NCBI GenBank assembly: GCA_028702895.1
Contig: JAQVNZ010000021.1
Coordinates: 1-12,865, forward strand
Source of the DNA: Candidatus Iainarchaeum sp.
GTDB taxonomy: Archaea > Iainarchaeota > Iainarchaeia > Iainarchaeales > JAAZKV01
Direction of reading: 5' to 3'
DNA: 12,865 bases
This document shows, piece after piece, positions 1 to 8,081 of this stretch (within the stretch, counting starts at the first letter, position 1; every line of letters begins with the position of its first letter). The translations under genes and the position numbers were made by a program. A model generated the notes under the pieces. The model saw nothing but the letters and a program-made list of their open reading frames with translations. It had not been told where the DNA came from and made no database searches.

Positions 1-2990
1 ATAATTTAGCTAGAAATGATACTAGTGAATCAAAGGTTGATAATAATATAATTTATTATGGTCGCGAACTTGATGAAACAAATTTTTTGTTTAATGACTC
101 AAATATTTTAGGAGTTTGGCATTTGAATGGAGATTTAGTTGATTCTAGTGGAAAAGAGAATAATTTGGTTTGTACAAATTGTCCAGATTATGTTGGTGGT
201 GTTTTTAATTCACAGTGTAAAAATTTTGATGGGGTTGATGATTATTTAAGCGCAAACGTTTTATCAAATGTTAATGATTATTTTACTGTTTCTGCGTGGA
301 TTTATCCTACTCGACTTGAAACTCAAGGTGAAACTTATGGGAATACGATTTTTGCAGCATCTTCTGGTTATGGGTTATGGGTTTTACAAAATTATAATGA
401 AATTCGAGTTTATGCTTTTTCGAATTGTTTAACTAGTGGATGTTATTTTCAAACAACTTCTTCTCCAATTGAATTAAATGCGTGGAATCATATAACAGTT
501 TCAGCTGTCAAAAATGGTATTTCGAAAATATATGTAAATGGAAAACTAATTGATTCTTTTAATTCTGGCGGAACTTCGCTTGCAGGTGTTTTTGGAATAG
601 GTGATTTAAGAGTAAATAGAAATTTAACTTTTAAAGGGAAAATCGAAGAAGCAGCTATTTGGAATCGGGTATTATCTGACGATGAAGTAAAATCACTTTA
701 TAGTTCTCAGTCAATTGATTTTAGAGAAGATGTTATTGGCCTTTGGCATTTAGATGGTGACATAGTTGATTCAAGTAAAAGTGGGTTTGTTGGAACAAAC
801 AATGGTGTAAATTTAGGTGCAAATGGTTTGTGGGGCACAAGTGCTGGCGAGTTTAATGGGTCAAATAGCAACATTGTAATTGGCGATGTTCTTGACATGG
901 GTGTAGATGATATGACAATTTCTGCGTGGATTAAAACTGACTTTGCTGCTGCTGGACAGTATATTGTTAGTAAAGCAAGAGCAGCGAGTCAATATTATAG
1001 GTATGGTGTTGCAATCCTTGGTGCGACTAGTACTACTCCTGGTGTTGCTTATGCAATGGTGGCATGGGATAATGGTATGCATACAGATTACCCTGGTGTT
1101 ACAAAAGTAAATGATGGATACTGGCATAATATTGTTGTTGTTATTGATAGAAACTCTAATCTTTTAATTTATGTTGATAGTAAGTTAGATGCAACTTATG
1201 ATATTTCTTCCAAAGGTTTGCTTAATGTGGGGTCAAATAATCCTTTTAGAATAGGAAGTTATACTGCAGCAGATAATGTAACTGGTAGTTCTTTTTTTAA
1301 TGGAAAAATTGAAGAAGTTACAATTTACAAAAGAGCTCTTCCATCTAACGAAGTTAGAGATATTTATAATTTACAAAAAGGGAATTGGCTTGATAAAGAT
1401 TTAGTTGCTTATTATAAATTTAATGAAGTAAATGGAACAACTATTTTTGATTCTGCGAGAGGAAATGATGGTGTGTTAACTAATGGGGCAAATATTAATG
1501 CAAATGGAATGTGGGATTCTAATGCGCTTAGTTTAGATGGTGTTGATGATTATGTTGATATTGATAATATACAATTAAATTCTAATGTCCCTTTTTCTAT
1601 TAATGCTTGGTTTTATTCAGAGTGGGATAATTCTAATAATGGGATATTTGTTACTGCTCAAGAAAATGGTTATAGGACTGCTTTAATTGTTACTGCTAAC
1701 AATGTGTTATCTCTTATTGTACAAGATATTGTAAATGGCGCAAGTTATCCTTATTCAACAATAAATAATTCATTTCTTAACAATAAGTGGAACAATGTTG
1801 TTGCGAATTGGAACGGAACAAATGCAAAAATATATATAAATGGAATTGAGTATTCTACAACAAAAGGCGGAGCCGTAAGTACTGCTTTGCCAAATATTGG
1901 TTTTATTGGGAGAAATAATTGGGGTGGGGGGAGTTCGAATGGATATTTTAATGGTTTAATTGATGAAGTAAAAATTTATTCTCGCGCATTAATTTCTACT
2001 GAAATTCTTGCAGATTATAACTCGTATTTAAATTCAAAATTTTTTGATAATAATATTATTGGTGCTGAAAATGAAGTGACATGGCAGAGTCTAAAAATAA
2101 ATTTAGATTTAAATTATAGTTTTGGAAATGAATTAAATTCGCAATTCGATGAAAATATTGTTGGCCTTTGGCATCTTAATGGGGATGTGAATGATGCTTC
2201 TGGTAATGAGTTTCATGGGATAAATAATAATATTACTTTTTCTGATGGTTTGTGGGATACTAGTGCTGGTGTTTTTAATGGGAGTAATTCTGGAGTAATA
2301 TTAAATAATTTTCCACAAGTGTTTGGAACTGATATGTCAGTTTCAATGTGGGCTTTTTTTAATGATGATTCTAGAGGAGTTTTATTTGGGAGCCATGATG
2401 TAAAGCCATCAATAAGTTTAGAAAAACACACTGATTATAGATTAAGAATTTATTGGAATACTGCTCAAATTGATTCTTTTTCTACAAATAATGTGATTGA
2501 ACCAAACAAATGGCAATTCATTACTTATGTTCGAGATAAAATAAATAATGAATTTAATGTTTATGTTAATGGAAAATTAGTGCATACTTTTAGTGGGGTT
2601 GGTAATGATATTGTTCCTCCTGGCCCATTTTATATTGGGCGTGATGTTCGAACTGGATCAACCGTTTTAAATGGAAAAATAGAAGAAGTTATTTTATGGG
2701 ACAAAGCATTATCTGCAGAAGAAATATTAGATTTATTTGAAAATAGTTCTAAGCGAATTGATTTAGAAGTTTATTCTTGTTTTGATTCAGAGTGTTCTAA
2801 TAAAACCAGTATTCAAGAAATAGTGAGTGTGAAAAATAATTATTCTTATGATTTAAGTTTAAATAATTCAAGATATTTTGGTTGGAATGCTTATTTTAGA
2901 AAAGCAAGTGGTTTAGAAGATTTGCTAAATAATAATTTTTCAAAAATGCCTTTTATTAAAGATATTAATATTGTTTCAATTATTGAATAA
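1..2990 (+). CDS. Large surface protein with four LamG domains (5' end outside window)
   Basis: The frame is open from the left edge (first full codon at base 3), so the TTG at 87 is an internal Leu codon and the true start lies outside. Four LamG/concanavalin A-like domains follow one another at about 105-710, 732-1380, 1400-2030 and 2157-2745. Each starts with a W-H-L-x-G-D or Y-Y-K-F type strand and ends with the signature G-x-I-(D/E)-E-x-x-I/L-x-x-(R/K)-x-L-x-x-x-E-(V/I). Linkers before domains 1 and 4 share a (Y/F)-G-x-E-L motif about 15 residues ahead of the W-H-L-N-G-D strand, a pattern common in archaeal LamG surface proteins. The 80-residue tail (from about 2755) has a Cys pair and a beta-rich look, with no C-terminal membrane anchor or sorting signal, so any anchor is probably N-terminal. 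LamG domains bind sugars, proteins or Ca2+; the ligand here is unknown. Many N-x-S/T sequons are present. An adhesin role is inferred. Confidence 0.88.
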   Translation, partial: NLARNDTSESKVDNNIIYYGRELDETNFLFNDSNILGVWHLNGDLVDSSGKENNLVCTNCPDYVGGVFNSQCKNFDGVDDYLSANVLSNVNDYFTVSAWIYPTRLETQGETYGNTIFAASSGYGLWVLQNYNEIRVYAFSNCLTSGCYFQTTSSPIELNAWNHITVSAVKNGISKIYVNGKLIDSFNSGGTSLAGVFGIGDLRVNRNLTFKGKIEEAAIWNRVLSDDEVKSLYSSQSIDFREDVIGLWHLDGDIVDSSKSGFVGTNNGVNLGANGLWGTSAGEFNGSNSNIVIGDVLDMGVDDMTISAWIKTDFAAAGQYIVSKARAASQYYRYGVAILGATSTTPGVAYAMVAWDNGMHTDYPGVTKVNDGYWHNIVVVIDRNSNLLIYVDSKLDATYDISSKGLLNVGSNNPFRIGSYTAADNVTGSSFFNGKIEEVTIYKRALPSNEVRDIYNLQKGNWLDKDLVAYYKFNEVNGTTIFDSARGNDGVLTNGANINANGMWDSNALSLDGVDDYVDIDNIQLNSNVPFSINAWFYSEWDNSNNGIFVTAQENGYRTALIVTANNVLSLIVQDIVNGASYPYSTINNSFLNNKWNNVVANWNGTNAKIYINGIEYSTTKGGAVSTALPNIGFIGRNNWGGGSSNGYFNGLIDEVKIYSRALISTEILADYNSYLNSKFFDNNIIGAENEVTWQSLKINLDLNYSFGNELNSQFDENIVGLWHLNGDVNDASGNEFHGINNNITFSDGLWDTSAGVFNGSNSGVILNNFPQVFGTDMSVSMWAFFNDDSRGVLFGSHDVKPSISLEKHTDYRLRIYWNTAQIDSFSTNNVIEPNKWQFITYVRDKINNEFNVYVNGKLVHTFSGVGNDIVPPGPFYIGRDVRTGSTVLNGKIEEVILWDKALSAEEILDLFENSSKRIDLEVYSCFDSECSNKTSIQEIVSVKNNYSYDLSLNNSRYFGWNAYFRKASGLEDLLNNNFSKMPFIKDINIVSIIE

Positions 2991-3030
2991 TTATTTTCTT
3001 TAAAAACAAAAACTAGCTATTTTTCACATT

Positions 3031-3040
3031 TTTATATAAA
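3031..3040 (+). promoter_or_regulatory. Candidate TATA box for the adhesin gene
   Basis: The sequence TTTATATAAA in the 2991-3167 intergenic stretch fits the archaeal TATA element. Transcription would start near 3060-3065, giving a leader of about 100 bases. The whole stretch is AT-rich, so this is only a candidate; TTTATACTAG at 3061-3070 is an alternative. Confidence 0.3.
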
Positions 3041-3096
3041 ATTTTTCTTTTCAAAATGATTTTATACTAGAAAAAACAATAATCATTAATCAAAGA

Positions 3097-3146
3097 ATAT
3101 TTTTTTTGTTAATAATTTTTAAAATTATTTTAGGATATTTTTTTTG
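3097..3146 (+). repeat. Direct repeat pair flanking an AT dyad upstream of the adhesin gene
   Basis: The 12-mer ATATTTTTTTTG occurs exactly at 3097-3108 and again at 3135-3146. Between them lies a perfect inverted repeat, AATAATTTT (3111-3119) and AAAATTATT (3121-3129), around a single T. The arrangement repeat-dyad-repeat ends 21 bases before the ATG at 3168. It could be an operator or leader structure. The composition is so AT-rich that chance is a real alternative. Confidence 0.35.
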
Positions 3147-3167
3147 ATTAAAATATTGGGTTTTTAT

Positions 3168-6100
3168 ATGATTAAAAAGAATGTGAGAAAAAAAGATTTT
3201 GTTGCACAAGCGTCTATTGAAACTCTAATAATTTTAGCAGTAGGATTATTTATTCTAACAGTTTTTACTGCAATAGTTTTTGATCAAATAACAATGCAAA
3301 CTAATTTTCAACAAAAACAATTAGGTTTACAATCAATCACAATTTTAGCAAAGGAAGTGGATAACGTTTATTTTTTAGGGACTGGTTCTAAAAAAGAAAT
3401 TGTAATAACTATTCCTCAAATGGTAGATTTTTCAAAATCTTATATTGATGATAAAACATTTGTGTTAAATATTGCTGGAGAAGAAGTGTTTGCTAGTTCT
3501 AAAGCAAAATTAAGGGGGGAATGGCCGAATAAATCTGGTTCTTATGTTTTTGTTTTAGAATCGTTTGGTGATTTTGTTTCAGTTTCAACTGCCACTCTAT
3601 CTTTTTCTCCAATTCAAATAAATGAAACATTGAACCAAGGTAGTTCTAGACAAATAGAATTAATTGTAAATAATACTAGTTCAAATTCCATAGGTTATGC
3701 TTTTTCAATAACTCCTTTTGAAGGGTTGGCAAGTATTTCTTCTCCATTTGATAATTCAACAATTTTATTTGGGCCAAAGGGTGATAGTAATGATTCTAAT
3801 AAAATAATAATAAATTTAGAGTGTTCTAATAATTCTGCTGGTTCTTATTCTGCGATGCTAAATTTTAATGGTATAATAAATGTTTCTTATCCTATTAATT
3901 TAACTTGTTTGTCTGGTCAAACAAAATTAACTATTTATCCTAATGTTAAAACTTTTTCTCTTTATCCTAATATTGGTGAATCTGAAACTTTTTTGATTTG
4001 TAATAATAATCATTTAGATATCTCTAATTTAAAAATTAGTTTTTCTGGTAATTTAAAAGAAATAGTAACTGGTGAGTTAGTTTCAAATCTTGCTGCAAAT
4101 ACTTGTGCTAGTTTAAATTTAAATTTTAAAACTAGATTACCAAAAAGTTATTCTGGGGATATTATAGTGAGTGGCGCGGGCATTGTTACTAATGCAAATA
4201 TTACTGCTAATTTATTTAGTCCTTATACTTATTTTTCACTTCCAACACCAAATAATAATTCAGGCGTGTTTTTTGATTTTTTTGATTTAAATATTGGTTC
4301 AATTGGTTCTACTAATGTTTCAAGTTTTGTTGATTTTAATGATTCTATTATTGGTTGGTGGAGGATGGATGATATTGAGGGGGAAAAACTAGTTGATTAT
4401 TTTGGTGATTTAAATGGAACGATTTATGGGGGTGCTGAACAAGTTGATGGGAAGTTAGGTAAAGCGCTTGAGTTTGATGGTTCAACTGGTTATTTTAAAA
4501 TTGATATTCCAATTAAAGAAAGTTTTAGTCTGTTTGTTTGGGTAAAATCAAACACGCCTAATTGGAATAATTTTGGTTGGATAGCTTCTTCAAGAGAAAA
4601 AAATGGTTTTCTCATTCATCCAAGACTAGATGTAAAAACCATTAATTTTTATATTTATGATCAAAGTGGAAGTTCAATTAGTATTGGAAATGTTGCTCCC
4701 TCTAATATAACTGTTTGGAATCAATATGGGTTGATTTATGATAATGATTTGAAAAAAGGTTATGTTGTTCTTAATGGAGAAATAGTAAGTACTTATAATG
4801 GTGAAATTTTGCGAACTCCAAGCACAATTGAGTGTTATTTTGGAAGAGATTATACTAATGGTGGAAGGCATGGCGATGGTCTTATTGATGATTTAATTAT
4901 TTTTAATCGAGCTTTAAGCGAAAGTGAAGTTAATGCTCTTTATACAAATTCAAATGAAAAATATGATTTACTAAATTTTTCTAATTTAATTGATGGAAAT
5001 TATTCTTTTAAATTATATTCTCAAGATTTGACGGGTAGTGTTGGATCAACTGATTTAAGGGAAATTGAATTAACAAAATCTCCTAATATAAAATTTGTTT
5101 CGCAAACTCCAGAAAATGGTTTTTCTACATTTGATAATAATTTTGATTTAAATATAATGTCAGTAAATTTAAAACAAGATGATTTGAATGTTTCAACAGT
5201 TCTTGATTTTAATAATTCTTTAGTTTCTTGGTGGAGAATGGATGATATTGATGGAACAACATTAATTGATTTGGTTGGAGATAATAATGGTGTGATTAAT
5301 AATGGTGCTAGTCAAGCTGATGGTGTGTTTGGAAAAGCTCTTGAATTTAATAAATCAAAATCCCAATCTGTTAGTATTGATCATAATGAATCTTTAAATT
5401 TTAGTAGTATGTCGTTAAGTTTTTGGTTACAATTATGGAATCCACAAGGGTGGGATGCATTAATTGCTAAAGATTCTTGGAATGCTCGTTTAGGTTGGTT
5501 AATTTATTATGCGAATGGACGATTATATTATAGTGGTGCTGGTGGGGGTGGATTTAATGTTATATTTAGTCTAGATCCTGAAAAATGGTATCAAATAACT
5601 ATTACTAATAATGCTGGTCAATCAAAAATGTATATTAATGATGAACTTGTAGGTTCTGGAACATTAAATTTAAGTAATAATGAAGTTCCTCTTAGATTTG
5701 GAGCAAGAAATGCAAATACTGGGATGTATTCTACTGATTTTAGTAGTGGTTTAATAGATGATATTATGATTTTCAATCGAGCTTTAAATGAAAATGAAAT
5801 AAAAGCAATTTATGGTTCGTCTTCTCAAAGTTATCTTGATGTAAATTTTTCTAATTTAGATTTTGGAGAATATTCTTTCAAAGCATATGCTCAAGATGAA
5901 AATGGTTATTTAAAATCAACAGAAAAAAGAACAATTAATTTAATAGACGAATCAAAGATTTTTAAATCAACTTGGAATACAGCATTACTTTCAACTGGTT
6001 CTAGTGGCGAAAATCAAATAAAATTACCTTTGTATAATGGTGGTTCATATAATTTTTTAGTAGATTGGAATGATGGTTCAACAAGTAAAATAACATCTTA

Positions 6101-7949
6101 CAATCAAGCAGAAGTAACACACACTTATGATGTTAATGGAGAGTATACTATAAAAATAATAGGTGAAATAACTGGTTTTAGATTTAATAATAGTGGAGAT
6201 AAATTAAAGTTAATTGATATAAAAAATTGGGGTTCTTTAAGACTTGGAAATAGTGGAAATTATTTTTATGGTTGTGCTAATATGAATTCTTCTGCAACAG
6301 ATGTTCTTGATTTAACTGGAACAACAAACTTATCAAATACTTTTAATAAAGCTGTTTCTTTTGATGGTGATATTGGGTCTTGGGATGTTAGTAATGTAAC
6401 AAATATAGGTTATATGTTTTATGCGGCGAGTAATTTTAATAATGGGGGTAGTGATTCAATAAAAGATTGGAATACATCAAATATTACTAATATGAGTCAA
6501 ACTTTTCATTCTACAAAGTTTAATCAACCTGTTGGATCTTGGGATGTTAGTAATGTAACTTTAATGGATTTTTTATTTTTTAATACTCCTTTTGATAATA
6601 ATGTTTCGGATTGGAATGTTTCAAAAGTAACAAATATGCGAAATTTATTTGCTGGGACTCCATTTAATTATAATATTTCTAATTGGGATGTTTCTAATGT
6701 TAATATTATGGCTAGTATGTTTAGTTCAAATAGTTATTTTAATCAAGATATTAGTAGTTGGGATGTTTCTAATGTGACGGATATGGCTAGTATGTTTTAT
6801 GGGGCTGCTAGTTTTAATCAACCAATTGGGTCTTGGGATATTAGTAAGGTTACAAATATAAGTAAATTATTTAGTTTAGCTGGGTCGTTTAATCAACCAT
6901 TAGGTGACTGGAATACTGCAAGTGTTACAAATATGAATGCTGCATTTAGGGGGACTCCTTTTAATCAAGATATTAGTGGTTGGGATGTTAGTAATGTTAT
7001 TTATTTTGGACTTGTAGGAGATAATTATAGCGGAATGTTTCAAACTGCAACAAAATTTAATCAAGATATTAGTGATTGGAATATGTCTAGTGCAACTGAT
7101 TTAACGCTTATGTTTCAAGGGGCTACTGATTTTAATCAACCATTAAATGATTGGGATATTAGTAATGTAACTAGTTTGCAGAAAACATTTGCTAATGCAA
7201 CAAGTTTTAATCAACCATTGGGTGATTGGAATACTTCAAATGTAACTACAATGTATGCTATGTTTTCTGGAGCAACAAAGTTTAATCAAAATATTGGTGA
7301 TTGGGATACGTCTAATGTAATAAGTTTAGCAGGAATGTTTACAAGTACTGATTTTAATAATGGTGGTAGCAATTCAATAAATAATTGGGATACTGGTAAT
7401 GTGACAAATTTAAACGGAATATTTAGAGCAACTAGTTTTAATCAACCAATTGGTGATTGGAATACGGCAAAAGTTACAGACATGGGTCAAATAATTTTAT
7501 ATAATAGTTATTTTGATCAAGATATTTCAAGGTGGAATACATCTAGTGTAACAACTATGTTAAATATGTTAAGAGGCAATGGATTTAATCAAGATATTTC
7601 TACAAAAATTGTTAATGAAGGTGAAGATGATGAGTATGTTGCATGGGATACTTCAAATGTGACTGATATGTCAAATATGTTTGGGCGTGCTTTTGATCAA
7701 GATATTTCTAATTGGGATGTTTCTAGTGTAATTACAATGTCTGGAATGTTTAACGGATCATATTTTAATCAAGATATTAGTGATTGGAATTTATTTAATT
7801 TAACAAATATGAATTTAATGTTTCAAAATGCAATTTATTTTAATCAAGATTTAAGTTCTTGGAATACAACAAATATTACAACTTATACTGATTTTGATAA
7901 AGGTGCAACTGCTTGGGCCGATGAAAATAAACCAATTTTTTCTAGTTAA
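3168..7949 (+). CDS. Pilin-domain adhesin: class III prepilin N terminus, Ig-like, 2x LamG, BspA-like (DUF285) repeats
   Basis: 1593 residues from ATG 3168. This start is preferred over the in-frame TTG at 3144 because it gives a compact basic n-region directly before the class III motif D-F-V-A|Q-A-S-I-E (predicted cleavage after A13, E18 at mature +5). A hydrophobic helix follows (about 18-40). Residues 41-140 form a pilin-like head. Next come beta-rich Ig-like segments (about 140-380), LamG 1 (about 390-592) and LamG 2 (about 685-885). Each LamG sits inside an Ig-like frame: N-x-F-D-L-N-I precedes it, and F-S-N-L-x-x-G-x-Y-S-F-K-x-Y follows it. A PKD-like segment with W-N-D-G-S-T lies near 967, then about 20 BspA/DUF285 repeats (about 1068-1578). 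There is no C-terminal anchor, so display must be through the N-terminal helix, either tethered or built into a pilus. Known members of these families bind sugars or host proteins; the adhesin role is inferred, and the partner is unknown. Confidence 0.87.
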   Translation: MIKKNVRKKDFVAQASIETLIILAVGLFILTVFTAIVFDQITMQTNFQQKQLGLQSITILAKEVDNVYFLGTGSKKEIVITIPQMVDFSKSYIDDKTFVLNIAGEEVFASSKAKLRGEWPNKSGSYVFVLESFGDFVSVSTATLSFSPIQINETLNQGSSRQIELIVNNTSSNSIGYAFSITPFEGLASISSPFDNSTILFGPKGDSNDSNKIIINLECSNNSAGSYSAMLNFNGIINVSYPINLTCLSGQTKLTIYPNVKTFSLYPNIGESETFLICNNNHLDISNLKISFSGNLKEIVTGELVSNLAANTCASLNLNFKTRLPKSYSGDIIVSGAGIVTNANITANLFSPYTYFSLPTPNNNSGVFFDFFDLNIGSIGSTNVSSFVDFNDSIIGWWRMDDIEGEKLVDYFGDLNGTIYGGAEQVDGKLGKALEFDGSTGYFKIDIPIKESFSLFVWVKSNTPNWNNFGWIASSREKNGFLIHPRLDVKTINFYIYDQSGSSISIGNVAPSNITVWNQYGLIYDNDLKKGYVVLNGEIVSTYNGEILRTPSTIECYFGRDYTNGGRHGDGLIDDLIIFNRALSESEVNALYTNSNEKYDLLNFSNLIDGNYSFKLYSQDLTGSVGSTDLREIELTKSPNIKFVSQTPENGFSTFDNNFDLNIMSVNLKQDDLNVSTVLDFNNSLVSWWRMDDIDGTTLIDLVGDNNGVINNGASQADGVFGKALEFNKSKSQSVSIDHNESLNFSSMSLSFWLQLWNPQGWDALIAKDSWNARLGWLIYYANGRLYYSGAGGGGFNVIFSLDPEKWYQITITNNAGQSKMYINDELVGSGTLNLSNNEVPLRFGARNANTGMYSTDFSSGLIDDIMIFNRALNENEIKAIYGSSSQSYLDVNFSNLDFGEYSFKAYAQDENGYLKSTEKRTINLIDESKIFKSTWNTALLSTGSSGENQIKLPLYNGGSYNFLVDWNDGSTSKITSYNQAEVTHTYDVNGEYTIKIIGEITGFRFNNSGDKLKLIDIKNWGSLRLGNSGNYFYGCANMNSSATDVLDLTGTTNLSNTFNKAVSFDGDIGSWDVSNVTNIGYMFYAASNFNNGGSDSIKDWNTSNITNMSQTFHSTKFNQPVGSWDVSNVTLMDFLFFNTPFDNNVSDWNVSKVTNMRNLFAGTPFNYNISNWDVSNVNIMASMFSSNSYFNQDISSWDVSNVTDMASMFYGAASFNQPIGSWDISKVTNISKLFSLAGSFNQPLGDWNTASVTNMNAAFRGTPFNQDISGWDVSNVIYFGLVGDNYSGMFQTATKFNQDISDWNMSSATDLTLMFQGATDFNQPLNDWDISNVTSLQKTFANATSFNQPLGDWNTSNVTTMYAMFSGATKFNQNIGDWDTSNVISLAGMFTSTDFNNGGSNSINNWDTGNVTNLNGIFRATSFNQPIGDWNTAKVTDMGQIILYNSYFDQDISRWNTSSVTTMLNMLRGNGFNQDISTKIVNEGEDDEYVAWDTSNVTDMSNMFGRAFDQDISNWDVSSVITMSGMFNGSYFNQDISDWNLFNLTNMNLMFQNAIYFNQDLSSWNTTNITTYTDFDKGATAWADENKPIFSS
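6370..7905 (+). repeat. About 20 BspA-like (DUF285) tandem repeats inside the adhesin gene
   Basis: The unit is about 25 residues (75 bases) with the consensus F-N-Q-x-I-x-x-W-(D/N)-x-S-N-V-T-x-M-x-x-M-F. I counted 20 W-(D/N) units by eye. Most are protein-level repeats with substantial DNA similarity; for example TTTAATCAAGATATTAGT recurs near 6738, 6959, 7056 and 7770. One unit carries an insertion around V-I-Y-F-G-L (about 6987-7038). Another carries an acidic insert (E-G-E-D-D-E-Y) at about 7598-7645, before A-W-D-T-S-N-V-T. Such repeats form an extended leucine-rich-repeat-like solenoid in this family. Confidence 0.9.
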
Positions 7950-7964
7950 ATTAGAATATTTTTT
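7925..7964 (+). repeat. Left copy of the near-repeat flanking the abiE cassette
   Basis: This covers the last eight codons and stop of the adhesin gene plus 15 bases beyond. By hand alignment it matches 9430-9469 at 35 of 40 positions without gaps. The match includes an exact 16-base block (AAATAAACCAATTTTT) and an exact 13-base block (TTAAATTAGAATA). The two copies are 1505 bases apart and bracket abiEi-abiEii. Confidence 0.75.
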
Positions 7965-8017
7965 ATGGTGATTAAGTTCACTGGCCTATTACTTGTGAAG
8001 TGTTTTTATAAAAAAGA

Positions 8018-8030
8018 ATATATTTAAAAA
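8018..8030 (+). promoter_or_regulatory. TATA box of the abiE operon
   Basis: ATATATTTAAAAA contains the archaeal TTTAAAAA-type TATA core. A start site about 24 bases downstream would fall near 8050, inside the dyad described next and about 30 bases before the abiEi ATG. It is the best promoter candidate in 7950-8081. Confidence 0.5.
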
Positions 8031-8056
8031 TAGTTATAACTAAACACTATTATAAC
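8031..8056 (+). promoter_or_regulatory. Candidate AbiEi operator (palindromic site over the transcription start)
   Basis: TAGTTATAACTA (8031-8042) is a perfect 12-base palindrome, and its core recurs as TTATAAC at 8050-8056. GTTATAA (8033-8039) and TTATAAC (8050-8056) therefore also form an inverted repeat across the predicted start site. Characterised AbiEi antitoxins repress their own promoters by binding inverted repeats; use of this site by the downstream protein is inferred. Confidence 0.5.
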
Positions 8057-8070
8057 AATTTTGTTATTTT

Positions 8071-8074
8071 GGTG
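8071..8074 (+). promoter_or_regulatory. Ribosome binding site deciding the abiEi start
   Basis: GGTG, seven bases before the ATG at 8082, matches part of the AGGAGGTGATCC Shine-Dalgarno complement. It favours that ATG over the in-frame TTG at 8061, which would lie upstream of it. Confidence 0.45.
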
Positions 8075-8081
8075 TTTTTTA

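Noticed and set aside
87..89. TTG at 87 as the start of the LamG gene
   Set aside because: The frame stays open to the left edge and the upstream codons match the linker motif seen before LamG domain 4, so the gene is truncated by the window.
861..1127. Minus-strand open frame, and similar ones at 707-898, 2213-2431, 4674-4871 and 8311-8550
   Set aside because: They lie wholly opposite well-supported genes, lack recognisable domains, and look like by-products of the coding composition.
3144..3146. TTG at 3144 as the adhesin start
   Set aside because: It adds eight hydrophobic residues before the basic n-region; the ATG at 3168 gives a normal class III prepeptide.
6370..7905. CRISPR-like periodicity
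   Set aside because: The 75-base periodicity is coding, in frame throughout, and encodes DUF285 protein repeats; there are no identical repeats with unique spacers.
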